Below, piece by piece: positions 10,242-17,627 of a stretch of DNA of 64,000 nt; position 1 is the stretch's first letter; each line of letters opens with the position of its first letter. A model generated the notes under the pieces. The model saw nothing but the letters and a program-made list of their open reading frames with translations, ran no database searches and was not told where the DNA came from. The stretch is from the NCBI GenBank assembly GCA_030446465.1, contig JAUJNI010000003.1, forward strand, positions 379,334 to 443,333. The letters are read 5' to 3'. Both the position numbers and the translations under genes were made by a program. The DNA comes from Actinomycetota bacterium (GTDB lineage: Bacteria; Actinomycetota; CADDZG01; WHSQ01).

Positions 10242-10570
10242 GGAACTACGCAGAAACCTTCACCGACGAGACGCTGCTAGAAATCGTCAAGCGGATTGTC
10301 GAGGTTGCGGCTCCCCAGAGGGTGGTTCTCTTCGGGTCTGCAGCGCGTGGCGAGATGGGACCCAACAGCGACGCCGACTTCCTGGTTGTCGTGGAGGAAC
10401 CGGCAGACCGGCTTGGGATCGCTCAGACCATCTATAAGAACTTGCGTGGAGTACGCCAGGCGGTGGACATCGTGGTCGTCACGACGGATGACGTCGAGAG
10501 GTACAAGGACTCGCCGGCAGTGGTCATTCATCCCGCCCTCGAGGAGGGCCGTGTCGTCTATGCCAAATGA
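10238..10570 (+). CDS. MNT-domain nucleotidyltransferase (MntA-like antitoxin)
   Basis: A 110-residue minimal nucleotidyltransferase. The signature GS-x10-DxD is complete (FGSAARGEMGPNSDADF, about residues 33-49). In characterised HEPN/MNT systems the MNT protein neutralises the HEPN toxin by attaching AMP to it. The gene starts inside the hsdS stop (ATGA) and overlaps the following HEPN gene by 11 nt, the expected toxin-antitoxin arrangement. Its position between hsdS and hsdR is unusual. Family assignment is firm; that this pair works as an antitoxin-toxin couple is inferred from homologues. Confidence 0.9.
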   Translation: MRNYAETFTDETLLEIVKRIVEVAAPQRVVLFGSAARGEMGPNSDADFLVVVEEPADRLGIAQTIYKNLRGVRQAVDIVVVTTDDVERYKDSPAVVIHPALEEGRVVYAK

Positions 10571-10949
10571 ACGATTCTCGTCCGATGACCCCAGGGAGTG
10601 GATGAACCGAGCGCATAGCGACCTGGCACTGGGTTTACTCCAGAGACAGGATGTGTACCTGGAGGACTTCTGCTTTCATCTTCAGCAGGCGGCCGAGAAG
10701 GCTCTTAAGGCGCTGCTGCTGCGACGGGTTGGCACGTTCCCTTACGTCCATGATCTTGGGCAATTGGTCCGACTGATCGCCGAGTCAGGGATCGACGTTC
10801 CTGCAGAGATTGAAGAAGCCGACCAACTAACACCCTTCGCGGTGTTGGTGCGATACCCCTTTGCTCAATCCGTCAACAGCGAAGACTACGAGCGTGCCAA
10901 GAAGATCGCTCAGCGAGTGGTTACATGGGTCGAACAGCAGCTTGGGTGA
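10560..10949 (+). CDS. HEPN-domain protein (HepT-like toxin candidate)
   Basis: A 129-residue all-helical HEPN protein. The start ATG at 10560 lies within the MNT gene; upstream in-frame starts would only extend it through that gene. Recognisable parts are FHLQQAAEKALKALLLRRVG, VHDLGQLVRLIAESG and LTPFAVLVRYPF, followed by a C-terminal helix. Toxic HEPN proteins are RNases that use an R-x4-6-H motif. Here the candidate position reads RYPFAQ, with Gln where His would stand, so RNase activity is uncertain. It sits 3 nt upstream of hsdR and belongs to the same operon. Confidence 0.85.
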   Translation: MPNERFSSDDPREWMNRAHSDLALGLLQRQDVYLEDFCFHLQQAAEKALKALLLRRVGTFPYVHDLGQLVRLIAESGIDVPAEIEEADQLTPFAVLVRYPFAQSVNSEDYERAKKIAQRVVTWVEQQLG

Positions 10950-10952
10950 GCG

Positions 10953-13835
10953 ATGCCTGACGGGGTGATGGAGGCCGGGGGAGTACAGAACCCGCTCGTA
11001 CGGTATGCCGTCGAAGCTGGCTGGACGTACCTGGCTCGCGAAGATGCGCTCCGGCTCCGTCGCGGTGCGACCGGACGGTTTCTTCACGACGTGCTGGTCG
11101 AGCAGCTGCAGAAGCTCAACCCAGGGATCGTCGACTTCGATTCTGCTGAGGACGTCGTGGCCAGACTCATGCGCGTGCGGCCGACCATCGAGGGAAACCT
11201 CGATGCCTGGGAGTTCCTCAGAGGGCTAAAGACTGTCTTCGTGGAAGAAGAGAAGCGTGAGCGCAACGTCGCGCTCCTCGATCTCACCGGGACGGAAGCG
11301 AACGTATTCCAGGTCACCGATGAGTTCAGGTTCACCAGCGGAACGCACACCATTCGAGGCGATGTGGTGTTCTTGGTCAACGGAGTCCCGGTTCTCATCG
11401 TCGAGGCGAAAGCTGCCACCGCGGCAGGGGGAATAGCTGACGCGCTAGACCAGATGAGGCGCTACCACAAAGAGGCTCCCGAGCTGCTGTCGGTGATGCA
11501 GCTCCATGTCCTCACTCAGCTCGTCCGCTTCTTTTACGGCGCGACGTGGAATCTCTCGAGCAAGGCCCTCTTCGATTGGAAGAACGAGGCGGCCGGGGAT
11601 TTCGAGCAACTGGTGAAGAGCTTCATCTCGCCACAGCGAATCCTACGAATCGTTTCCGACTTCATACTGTTCACGCGCGTCGACGAGGAGCTCACTAAGG
11701 TTGTCCTCCGCCCCCACCAGATGCGGTCCGTCGATCGAGTGCTCGAGCGTGCCGCCGACCCCGACCGACGGCGGGGACTCGTCTGGCACACCCAGGGGTC
11801 GGGCAAGACCTACACCATGATCACCGCAGCTAAGCAGATCATCGAAAACCCCGGCTTCGAGAATCCCACTGTGCTGATGCTCGTGGATCGCAACGAGTTG
11901 GAGGCCCAGTTGTTCGCCAACCTCGAGGCAGTGGGGTTGGCGAATGCCGTGGTCGCTCAAAGCAAGAGGCACCTACGGGAGCTGTTGGCTTCGAATCAGC
12001 GCGGGCTCATCGTGTCGATGATCCACAAGTTCGACGACATCCAGGCCGGCATCAATGAGCGGGGAAACGTGTTCGTTCTGGTGGACGAGGCACACCGCAC
12101 GACCGGAGGCGACCTCGGCAACTATCTGATGGGCGCCTTGCCCAACGCCACTTACATCGGCTTCACCGGCACCCCGATCGACCGCAGTGCGCACGGCAAG
12201 GGCACCTTCAAGGTGTTCGGCGTCGACGACCCACAGCGCCGCTATCTGGACAAGTACTCGATCAAGGAGTCGATCCAGGACGGCACCACCGTCCGGCTCC
12301 ACTACGCGCTGGCTCCCAACGAGTTACGGGTGGACCGCGATGTCCTCGAAGCAGAGTTTCTGGATCTGGCCGACGCCGAGGGAGTAAGCGACGTCGAGGA
12401 GCTCAACCGGGTGCTAGATCGAGCAGTCAACCTCAAGAACATGCTGAAGAACGAGCAGCGAGTGGAGCGGATTGCTCGCTTCGTGGCTAAGCACTTCACC
12501 GAGACCGTTGCCCCGATGGGATACAAGGCCTTCCTCGTAGGGGTGGATCGTGAGGCGTGTGCTCGCTACAAGGAAGCCCTGGACCGCCATCTGCCGGCTG
12601 CCGCTTCCGCGGTCGTGATCAGCGGCGCCCACAACGATCCGGAGCAGCTGGTGAAGTACCACCTCGGCGATGAGGAAGAGAAAAGGACCCGTAAGGACTT
12701 CCGCCACCCGGAGAAGAACCCCAAGATCCTCATCGTCACCGAGAAACTGCTGACCGGCTTTGACGCACCGGTTCTCTATGCCATGTATCTCGACAAGCCG
12801 ATGCGGGACCACGTGCTGCTGCAGGCAATCGCCCGAGTGAACCGCCCCTACGAAGACGAACAAGGGCTGCCCAAGCCCGCCGGCTTCGTGCTCGACTTCG
12901 TCGGGGTGTTCGAGAAGCTGGAGAAGGCCCTGGCATTCGACTCTGAAGAGGTCGCCGGGGTCATCGATGACCTCGACGTGCTCAAGGAGCACTTTGTAGC
13001 CCTAATGGAAGAGAGCCGGGCCTTTCTCGACATCGGGCGCGGCCTGACGGGTGACAAGCACACGGAAGCGGTCCTCGCGGCGTTCACCGACCCGGCCGAG
13101 CGCGAGCGATTCAACGAATACTTCCAAGAGGTCGAGGAAACCTACGAGATTCTGTCGCCCGACCCCTTCCTGCGGCCCTTCATCAAGGACTTCTCGAGGC
13201 TCGCCTGGATACATCAGTTGCTGCGGTCGACCTTTCGGGGTACCCAGATCGACCGGTCGTTCGCCCGCAAGACGGCCAAACTGGTGCAGGAACAGACCAG
13301 GGCCGGGGTCATCACTCCGCCCGAAGAGGTCTACGAACTTGGCGAGGAGGCCCTCAAGAAGATTGCACAGTCCGACAAGCCGGATGTGGTCAAGGTCTTC
13401 AACCTCCTCAAGTTGATCGAGAAAGCGATCAGACGGAGAGCCGATCAGGCGCCTTACCTGATACCAATTGGCGAGCGGGCCGAAGCGATCATCAAGCGCT
13501 ACCAGGAACGCCAGGTCTCCACGCAGGAGGCACTGGAACAGCTCCGCTTCGCTCTCGAGGAGATCGACGACGTCGAGGCCAAAGGAAAGGAAAGCGGACT
13601 GTCCGCTGAGGGACTCACTGGACTTCTCCTCCTCCAGGAGAACGGCGTCGAGCAAACCGTCGAAATAGCCACAGACATGGCCGCCGCCTTCAACGAGTAT
13701 CCCCACTGGAAGCAGAGCGACGAGCAGGAGAGAGGCCTTCGACGGGAGCTCTACAAGGCAATGATCAAGACGGGCTCCGACCACACTGAGGTTGTGGACA
13801 AGCTGCTTCGCATTTTGAAGCGAGGCTCGGAGTGA
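10953..13835 (+). CDS. hsdR: Type I restriction endonuclease subunit HsdR
   Basis: Motor and nuclease subunit that translocates DNA using ATP and cuts unmodified DNA. The 960-residue protein has an N-terminal PD-(D/E)xK nuclease domain (Asp137 in RGDVVFLVNG, Glu151-x-Lys153 in EAK), then two RecA-like helicase domains with Walker A QGSGKT (about 281-286), DEAH box (378-381) and TGTP motif, a VTEKLLTGFDAP motif in the second helicase lobe and a long helical C-terminal region. The sequence is intact, unlike hsdM. The gene follows the HEPN gene by 3 nt and overlaps the next gene by 4 nt (GTGA). Confidence 0.95.
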   Translation: MPDGVMEAGGVQNPLVRYAVEAGWTYLAREDALRLRRGATGRFLHDVLVEQLQKLNPGIVDFDSAEDVVARLMRVRPTIEGNLDAWEFLRGLKTVFVEEEKRERNVALLDLTGTEANVFQVTDEFRFTSGTHTIRGDVVFLVNGVPVLIVEAKAATAAGGIADALDQMRRYHKEAPELLSVMQLHVLTQLVRFFYGATWNLSSKALFDWKNEAAGDFEQLVKSFISPQRILRIVSDFILFTRVDEELTKVVLRPHQMRSVDRVLERAADPDRRRGLVWHTQGSGKTYTMITAAKQIIENPGFENPTVLMLVDRNELEAQLFANLEAVGLANAVVAQSKRHLRELLASNQRGLIVSMIHKFDDIQAGINERGNVFVLVDEAHRTTGGDLGNYLMGALPNATYIGFTGTPIDRSAHGKGTFKVFGVDDPQRRYLDKYSIKESIQDGTTVRLHYALAPNELRVDRDVLEAEFLDLADAEGVSDVEELNRVLDRAVNLKNMLKNEQRVERIARFVAKHFTETVAPMGYKAFLVGVDREACARYKEALDRHLPAAASAVVISGAHNDPEQLVKYHLGDEEEKRTRKDFRHPEKNPKILIVTEKLLTGFDAPVLYAMYLDKPMRDHVLLQAIARVNRPYEDEQGLPKPAGFVLDFVGVFEKLEKALAFDSEEVAGVIDDLDVLKEHFVALMEESRAFLDIGRGLTGDKHTEAVLAAFTDPAERERFNEYFQEVEETYEILSPDPFLRPFIKDFSRLAWIHQLLRSTFRGTQIDRSFARKTAKLVQEQTRAGVITPPEEVYELGEEALKKIAQSDKPDVVKVFNLLKLIEKAIRRRADQAPYLIPIGERAEAIIKRYQERQVSTQEALEQLRFALEEIDDVEAKGKESGLSAEGLTGLLLLQENGVEQTVEIATDMAAAFNEYPHWKQSDEQERGLRRELYKAMIKTGSDHTEVVDKLLRILKRGSE

Positions 13836-14170
13836 CCGCAGAACCCGTTTCGACGGATGCGTTCAAAGTTGAAGTGCGTCGCTGGGCGGATCGAATGGGA
13901 GTGACACCAAAGCAAATCCATGTGCGAGAGATGAAACGCAAGTGGGGAAGCTGCTCCACCTCCGGGCGGGTGACGTTCAGCGACGACCTGCTCGAGCAGC
14001 CGGCGATCACCAGAGACGAGGTCATCGTTCACGAGCTCTTGCACCTGAAGGTCCCCGAGCACGGCAAGCTGTTCCGGAGCCTGGAGAAGGCCTACCTATC
14101 CAAGTACGTGGCCCATGTAGAGGCAAGCCTCGGAACAACAAGGGCTCCGGCAGACGTCAAAGGGCAATGA
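13832..14170 (+). CDS. YgjP/DUF45-type zinc metallopeptidase-like protein
   Basis: A 112-residue protein. It contains a SprT/YgjP-like motif KRKWGSCSTSGRVTFS (about 36-50) and the zinc motif HELLHLKVPEH (His67, Glu68, His71 and third ligand His77). Standard YgjP proteins are about 230 residues, so this is a compact form with little more than the catalytic core. Genes of this family are often found directly after type I restriction genes; why is not known. The GTG start overlaps the hsdR stop, so it is part of the same operon. Substrate is unknown; it might act on DNA-bound protein or on an RM subunit. Confidence 0.82.
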   Translation: MTAEPVSTDAFKVEVRRWADRMGVTPKQIHVREMKRKWGSCSTSGRVTFSDDLLEQPAITRDEVIVHELLHLKVPEHGKLFRSLEKAYLSKYVAHVEASLGTTRAPADVKGQ

Positions 14171-14199
14171 GGTTGGGCGCTCGAGGCAAGGAGTCCGTC

Positions 14200-14730
14200 A
14201 TGCGAATCGTCGCGCTGGCGCTGGTCGCCGGCGTGGTGCTCGCCGCCTGCGACGAGGGACCGGGTGCAGCCGGCGGCGGTGGCTCGGCTGAGAACTCCGT
14301 TGCTGCAGGCGGTGGCGGCGCGAGCCCGCGCCCGACGACGGGTCCAGCCGGCCCCCTCGAGTTGGTGCTGAACGCCGAATACGAAGAGGGGACGAAGGTG
14401 CCGGTCAGGCTACGAAACACTTCGGGGCGGTCGTTCACCTACAACCCCGACTACGAAGCCTGCGACATGCGCTACGAGGACGCCTCGGGCCGGGAGTTCA
14501 TCATTCCGCCGGGGACGCACTGCGACTTGATCTCCGAGGAGGCCATCGCCCCGGGAGAGACCGCCACGCTGTTCAAATGGCGGCTCGACGAGTGCACCAA
14601 GGACAGGTGGGGCTGCGTGAAGAGTGAGGCTCTGCCCCCGGGCAGCTATTCCATCCACGGTTCCTTCAAACCAGAGGGTGGTGGACCCGCCGTTCGGGTG
14701 GAGGCGAGCTTCCGTATCGTCGACTCCTGA
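14200..14730 (+). CDS. Putative lipoprotein
   Basis: A 176-residue secreted protein. The signal peptide MRIVALALVAGVVLAAC ends in a lipobox LAAC (lipidated Cys17), followed by a Gly/Ala/Pro-rich linker (20-60) and a beta-rich domain with four cysteines and phrases such as VPVRLRNTSGRSFTYNP and APGETATLFKWRLDEC, suggesting an immunoglobulin-like or BsuPI-like fold. The ATG at 14200 is chosen because AAGGAG lies just upstream and the signal peptide starts there. It follows the restriction operon by 29 nt and may be co-transcribed. Function unknown. Confidence 0.72.
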   Translation: MRIVALALVAGVVLAACDEGPGAAGGGGSAENSVAAGGGGASPRPTTGPAGPLELVLNAEYEEGTKVPVRLRNTSGRSFTYNPDYEACDMRYEDASGREFIIPPGTHCDLISEEAIAPGETATLFKWRLDECTKDRWGCVKSEALPPGSYSIHGSFKPEGGGPAVRVEASFRIVDS

Positions 14731-14812
14731 TCCCGATCGGCCAGTCGGGGCCGGCGCTGGTTCTCGGCGGCCGGAGTTTGCGCCTGGTGACGGCGTGACG
14801 TAGGAACAACGG

Positions 14813-15607
14813 GTGAAGCAGTCGGAATCGCTGGTGTTCGACCGAGCGGCAGAGTTCTACGACCGCACGAGGGCATTGTCCGAGAAGGCTCTGGCCCACG
14901 TGGTCCGGACGGTCTCCGCCGAATTGGCCGGCAGAGGGCCGTGCCTGGAGGTCGGTATCGGCACCGGCCGGATTGCCGTTCCCCTCGCTCACGCCGGGGC
15001 GGAGCTGATGGGAATCGACCTGTCCCGCCCCATGCTCGCCAAGCTAGTTGAAAAGGCCGGCTCGAAGATACGCATCCCCGTAGTGCAGGGCGATGCAACC
15101 GCCCTGCCGTTCGCGCCCAACTCCTTTGGCGCCGCGCTGGGTGTTCACATCCTTCATCTCATCCCGGACTGGGACCTTGCCGTCCGGGAGCTGTTGGAGG
15201 TCGTCCGCCCGGGTGGCGTCATTCTTGTGGATGTGGGTGCATCGGGAGAGGGTCCAGGAAGGGAGATCCAGGACTACTTCTCGGCCCAGGCAGGGGTTCC
15301 GGCCCGCCATCGAGGAGCAAACGAACCCGCGGAGGTGGACGACTTGATGACCTCCCTGGGCCTCGGAGTGCGTGAGCTGGAACCCATCACAGAGAGCCAC
15401 CACACCACCCACGAAGAAACGATCGCCCGCCTCGAAGCGGGCATCTTCTCGTTCACCTGGGCGGCCTCAGAGGAAGACAGGGCCCGGGCAGGTGCCGCAA
15501 CCAGGTCCTGGGCTGAGGATCGCTTCGGCCCCCTCGACCAGACCTACAGCTACGAAACGACGATCGCCTACCGCGCCTACGATCTCCCAATGACCCGTTC
15601 TTTCTGA
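14813..15607 (+). CDS. Class I SAM-dependent methyltransferase
   Basis: A 264-residue methyltransferase of the UbiE/methyltransferase type 11 group. SAM-binding motif I is CLEVGIGTGRIAVPLA (about 43-58), followed by GIDLSRPML, GDATALPFAPNSFGAAL and the post-II motif VVRPGGVILVDVG. The substrate cannot be told from sequence. The GTG start at 14813 is used. Its 3' end forms part of a long inverted repeat (15598-15644) and faces the convergent SnoaL-like gene. Confidence 0.82.
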   Translation: MKQSESLVFDRAAEFYDRTRALSEKALAHVVRTVSAELAGRGPCLEVGIGTGRIAVPLAHAGAELMGIDLSRPMLAKLVEKAGSKIRIPVVQGDATALPFAPNSFGAALGVHILHLIPDWDLAVRELLEVVRPGGVILVDVGASGEGPGREIQDYFSAQAGVPARHRGANEPAEVDDLMTSLGLGVRELEPITESHHTTHEETIARLEAGIFSFTWAASEEDRARAGAATRSWAEDRFGPLDQTYSYETTIAYRAYDLPMTRSF

Positions 15608-15644
15608 GCGCACCCCCTCCAGAGGTGGCCATTCTCAGAAAGAA
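15598..15644. terminator. Bidirectional terminator-like inverted repeat, copy 1
   Basis: Arms TTCTTTCTGAG (15598-15608) and CTCAGAAAGAA (15634-15644) form a perfect 11-bp stem around a 25-nt loop. It lies between convergent genes and each arm supplies the last codons and stop of one of them. There is no T tract, so termination in the classic intrinsic manner is uncertain. A close copy lies at 17108-17153. Confidence 0.55.
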
Positions 15645-16018
15645 GGGGCGGGAGGCTTCATGTACCACTCGGTGAAGTGGGAGCACCTCCCTGATGTATG
15701 GAAGCGCATGACGAAACAGTTGTCGTAGACCTGGTCGACCGATCCATCGGCGGCCAGATAGGTGCTTCTACCCGTGGCCACAGCGATGTCGCCGTCGATT
15801 GCGATCGGTTGGTAGCTGCCGTCGTAGGTGCCCGGCGGATCGGGGTTTTCGAGCCAGCTTGCAGCTATCGCTTCGTTGCCCCGAACCGGGTCTTCGTCAT
15901 ACGGGTGATACCGATATTCGGCGTCGTCGCTAAACAGCTCCGCAATCTGCTCTTGGTCATAGCTCTTCCACGCGCCAACGTAACGATCAAGCCAGCCTGC
16001 TACCTGCGCTCTGTCCAT
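15635..16018 (-). CDS. SnoaL-like / nuclear transport factor 2-like protein
   Basis: A 127-residue protein of the NTF2-like (SnoaL) fold, seen in WLDRYVGAWKSYDQEQIAELFSDDAEYRYHPYDEDPVRGNEAI-type sequence and the closing beta-strand FVMRFHTSGRCSHFTEWY. Such proteins are small enzymes or ligand-binding domains. The ATG at 16018 is preferred over a far longer in-frame form because AAAGGAG stands just upstream and the family starts here. Ligand and role unknown. Confidence 0.8.
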   Translation of the reverse strand: MDRAQVAGWLDRYVGAWKSYDQEQIAELFSDDAEYRYHPYDEDPVRGNEAIAASWLENPDPPGTYDGSYQPIAIDGDIAVATGRSTYLAADGSVDQVYDNCFVMRFHTSGRCSHFTEWYMKPPAPSF

Positions 16019-16062
16019 ATGCACCCTCTCCTTTATCCCAGCACTTCCGAGTAACCGCTGAA

Positions 16063-16221
16063 CTAGACGGCACCTTTGATTGCCCCTACCAGATGCGTGA
16101 CGGTGCGCAGCGCCCGCGACCTCTTGGGGGCCAGTTGGCGCGCTCTGCGCTCGCCTTGGGCCCTCGAGTAGAGGTCGGCAAGGCGCTGCTGTACGAGCTC
16201 TTGCGTCATGAGCGGATACAT
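16063..16221 (-). CDS. Small basic protein (52 residues)
   Basis: An open frame MYPLMTQELVQQRLADL... ending GAIKGAV, with many Arg/Lys residues in the middle (GERRARQLAPKRSR). An AGGAAAGGGA ribosome site precedes the ATG at 16221. The ATG at codon 5 is an alternative start. Codon use is like neighbouring genes. Short proteins with this MxPxMxxxLxxxR start recur in actinobacteria as I recall, but no function is known. It lies between the SnoaL-like gene and another tiny gene, all on the minus strand. Confidence 0.6.
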   Translation of the reverse strand: MYPLMTQELVQQRLADLYSRAQGERRARQLAPKRSRALRTVTHLVGAIKGAV

Positions 16222-16232
16222 CCCTTTCCTCC

Positions 16233-16352
16233 TTAGTTCCTCTGGTGGTCGATCCAGTCATTGCCGTCGCGGCTGTCGACTCCAAAGATCCCGACAAGGG
16301 CGCCGGCAACGGCGAGAACGGCCACTACTGCGGCGAATCCGAGAACCTCCAC
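16233..16352 (-). CDS. Single-pass small membrane protein (39 residues)
   Basis: GTG start at 16352 with GAAGGAGG directly upstream. The product has one hydrophobic helix (LGFAAVVAVLAVAGALVGIF, residues 4-23) and a polar tail ending DWIDHQRN. It is the first gene of the minus-strand group (this gene, the 52-residue gene, the SnoaL-like gene) that is divergent from the CGNR gene and faces the tandem operator at 16371-16450. Function unknown. Confidence 0.6.
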   Translation of the reverse strand: MEVLGFAAVVAVLAVAGALVGIFGVDSRDGNDWIDHQRN

Positions 16353-16370
16353 GATCCCTCCTTCACGCTT

Positions 16371-16450
16371 CTCTTACCAGCAAAAACCGTTTTGCTAGTA
16401 GCAACGTAGCATCAAGCCTCTTACCAGTCAAGAGCGTTTTGGTGGTACCA
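16371..16450. promoter_or_regulatory. Tandem operator-like repeats between CGNR gene and the divergent small genes
   Basis: Two 33-bp direct repeats (16371-16403 and 16418-16450), each starting CTCTTACCAG and containing CGTTTTG, lie 47 bp apart. Each repeat has internal dyad symmetry: TACCAG..CAAAA against TTTTG..TAGTA in copy 1, and TACCAG..CAA against TTTTGGTGGTA in copy 2. The second copy covers TACCAT (16446-16451), a -10 box 6 nt before the CGNR start codon. The layout suggests autorepression by the CGNR protein and joint control of the divergent genes. Confidence 0.6.
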
Positions 16451-16457
16451 TCCTCGG

Positions 16458-17117
16458 ATGGCAACGCAGGAGGAAATCGCCGTTATCCATGAGACGAGCC
16501 TGCACGGAGGCCACCTGGCCCTCGACTTCGTGAACACGGTCGATTGGCGTCTGGGCCCGGAGCGGCGGGATCTATTGCCCGACTACGAGGTCCTCGTTCA
16601 CTGGGGCCACCGGTTGGGCGTCATCACCGATCAGGAGCTCCCCCGGTTCCTTGGAGACGCCGAAAGCCACCCGCGCAAGTGCGGGCAGGCGCTCGAGGAG
16701 GCGCTCGACCTTAGGGAGGCGCTTTATCGCATCTTCGCGGCCGCGGCCGATGGTGGGATGCCCCGGCCCCGCGACCTGCGGGCCCTCAAGGCCGCCTTCG
16801 CGGACGCGGTCGCCCACGCTTCGCTCGTGGCCTCAGAAGACGGCTTCACGTGGAGCTGGAGCGGCAGCGAGCCCTGGCATCGCGTTCGGTGGGTCGTCGC
16901 CTCGGCCGCCGTGGACCTGCTGTCCACCGGCGAGCTCGTGCGCGTGAAGCAGTGCCGGGACGAAGGCTGTGGATGGGTATTCCTCGACATAAGCAAGAAC
17001 GTCAGCCGCCGCTGGTGCAGCATGCAGGGGTGTGGGGCCCGGGCAAAGATGCGCCGCCAGTACCGGCGCAAGAAGGCCCAGGGCGAGAGCTTGGCCCCTC
17101 GGGGACCTTCTTGCTGA
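16458..17117 (+). CDS. CGNR zinc-finger / ABATE-domain transcription regulator
   Basis: A 219-residue protein. The N-terminal ABATE domain opens with GGHLALDFVNTVDWR (about 17-31); the C-terminal CGNR-type zinc finger has CRDEGCGWVFLD, then RRWCSMQGCGARAKMRRQYRRKK. The usual CGNR signature reads CGAR here. The zinc finger and basic tail suggest DNA binding. The ATG at 16458 has no ribosome site but stands 6 nt after TACCAT, so the mRNA is probably leaderless. A tandem dyad repeat covers this promoter. Such proteins are usually described as stress-responsive regulators; targets unknown. Confidence 0.82.
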   Translation: MATQEEIAVIHETSLHGGHLALDFVNTVDWRLGPERRDLLPDYEVLVHWGHRLGVITDQELPRFLGDAESHPRKCGQALEEALDLREALYRIFAAAADGGMPRPRDLRALKAAFADAVAHASLVASEDGFTWSWSGSEPWHRVRWVVASAAVDLLSTGELVRVKQCRDEGCGWVFLDISKNVSRRWCSMQGCGARAKMRRQYRRKKAQGESLAPRGPSC

Positions 17118-17153
17118 GCCGAACCCTTCCGAGGTGGCGGTTCTCAGAAAGAA
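17108..17153. terminator. Bidirectional terminator-like inverted repeat, copy 2
   Basis: Arms TTCTTGCTGAG (17108-17118) and CTCAGAAAGAA (17143-17153) pair with one mismatch; an inner GAACC/GGTTC stem is also possible. The element is clearly related to the one at 15598-15644, sharing a GAGGTGGC core and the right arm followed by a GGCGGG-type run. It lies between convergent CGNR and purE genes. No T tract is present. Confidence 0.5.
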
Positions 17154-17162
17154 CGGCGGGGG

Positions 17163-17627
17163 TCAGAGCTTGAGGCCCTCGGACAGCTCTTTCTTGTAGT
17201 CGCGGAGCTTGGCGCGCAGGGCCTCGTCTCCGGTCGCCAGGATCTGCACCGCCAGCACGGCCGCGTTCTTGGCTCCCCCGACCGCCACCGTGGCGACCGG
17301 AACACCGGGAGGCATCTGCACGCACGAGTAGAGCGAGTCGGCCCCTCCGAGCGCGCCGTTGTAGAGCGGGACTCCTATAACAGGGAGGGTGGTGTGAGCA
17401 GCAACGACGCCGGGTAGATGCGCCGCCAGGCCGGCCCCCGCTATGACCACCCGAAGACCCCGGTCCTCGGCGCTTCCTGCGTAGTCGGTCACCTTCTCCG
17501 GGGCTCGGTGCGCCGACATGACTTCGATCTCCCACCCCACACCAAAGCGGTCGAGCACTCCGCCCGCTTTTTCCATCACGGCCATGTCGGAGTCGCTACC
17601 CATCAGGATTCCCACGAGCGTGTCCAT
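17163..17627 (-). CDS. purE: N5-carboxyaminoimidazole ribonucleotide mutase
   Basis: Class I PurE, converting N5-CAIR to CAIR in purine synthesis. The 154-residue protein starts MDTLVGILMGSDSDMAVMEKA with the family GSxSD motif; EVMSAHRAPEKV carries the catalytic histidine, and AGAGLAAHLPGVVAAHT and GVPLYNGALGGADSLYS follow. The start overlaps the purD stop by one base (TAATG). No purK is visible nearby. It is the last gene of the minus-strand purA-purD-purE group. Confidence 0.97.
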   Translation of the reverse strand: MDTLVGILMGSDSDMAVMEKAGGVLDRFGVGWEIEVMSAHRAPEKVTDYAGSAEDRGLRVVIAGAGLAAHLPGVVAAHTTLPVIGVPLYNGALGGADSLYSCVQMPPGVPVATVAVGGAKNAAVLAVQILATGDEALRAKLRDYKKELSEGLKL

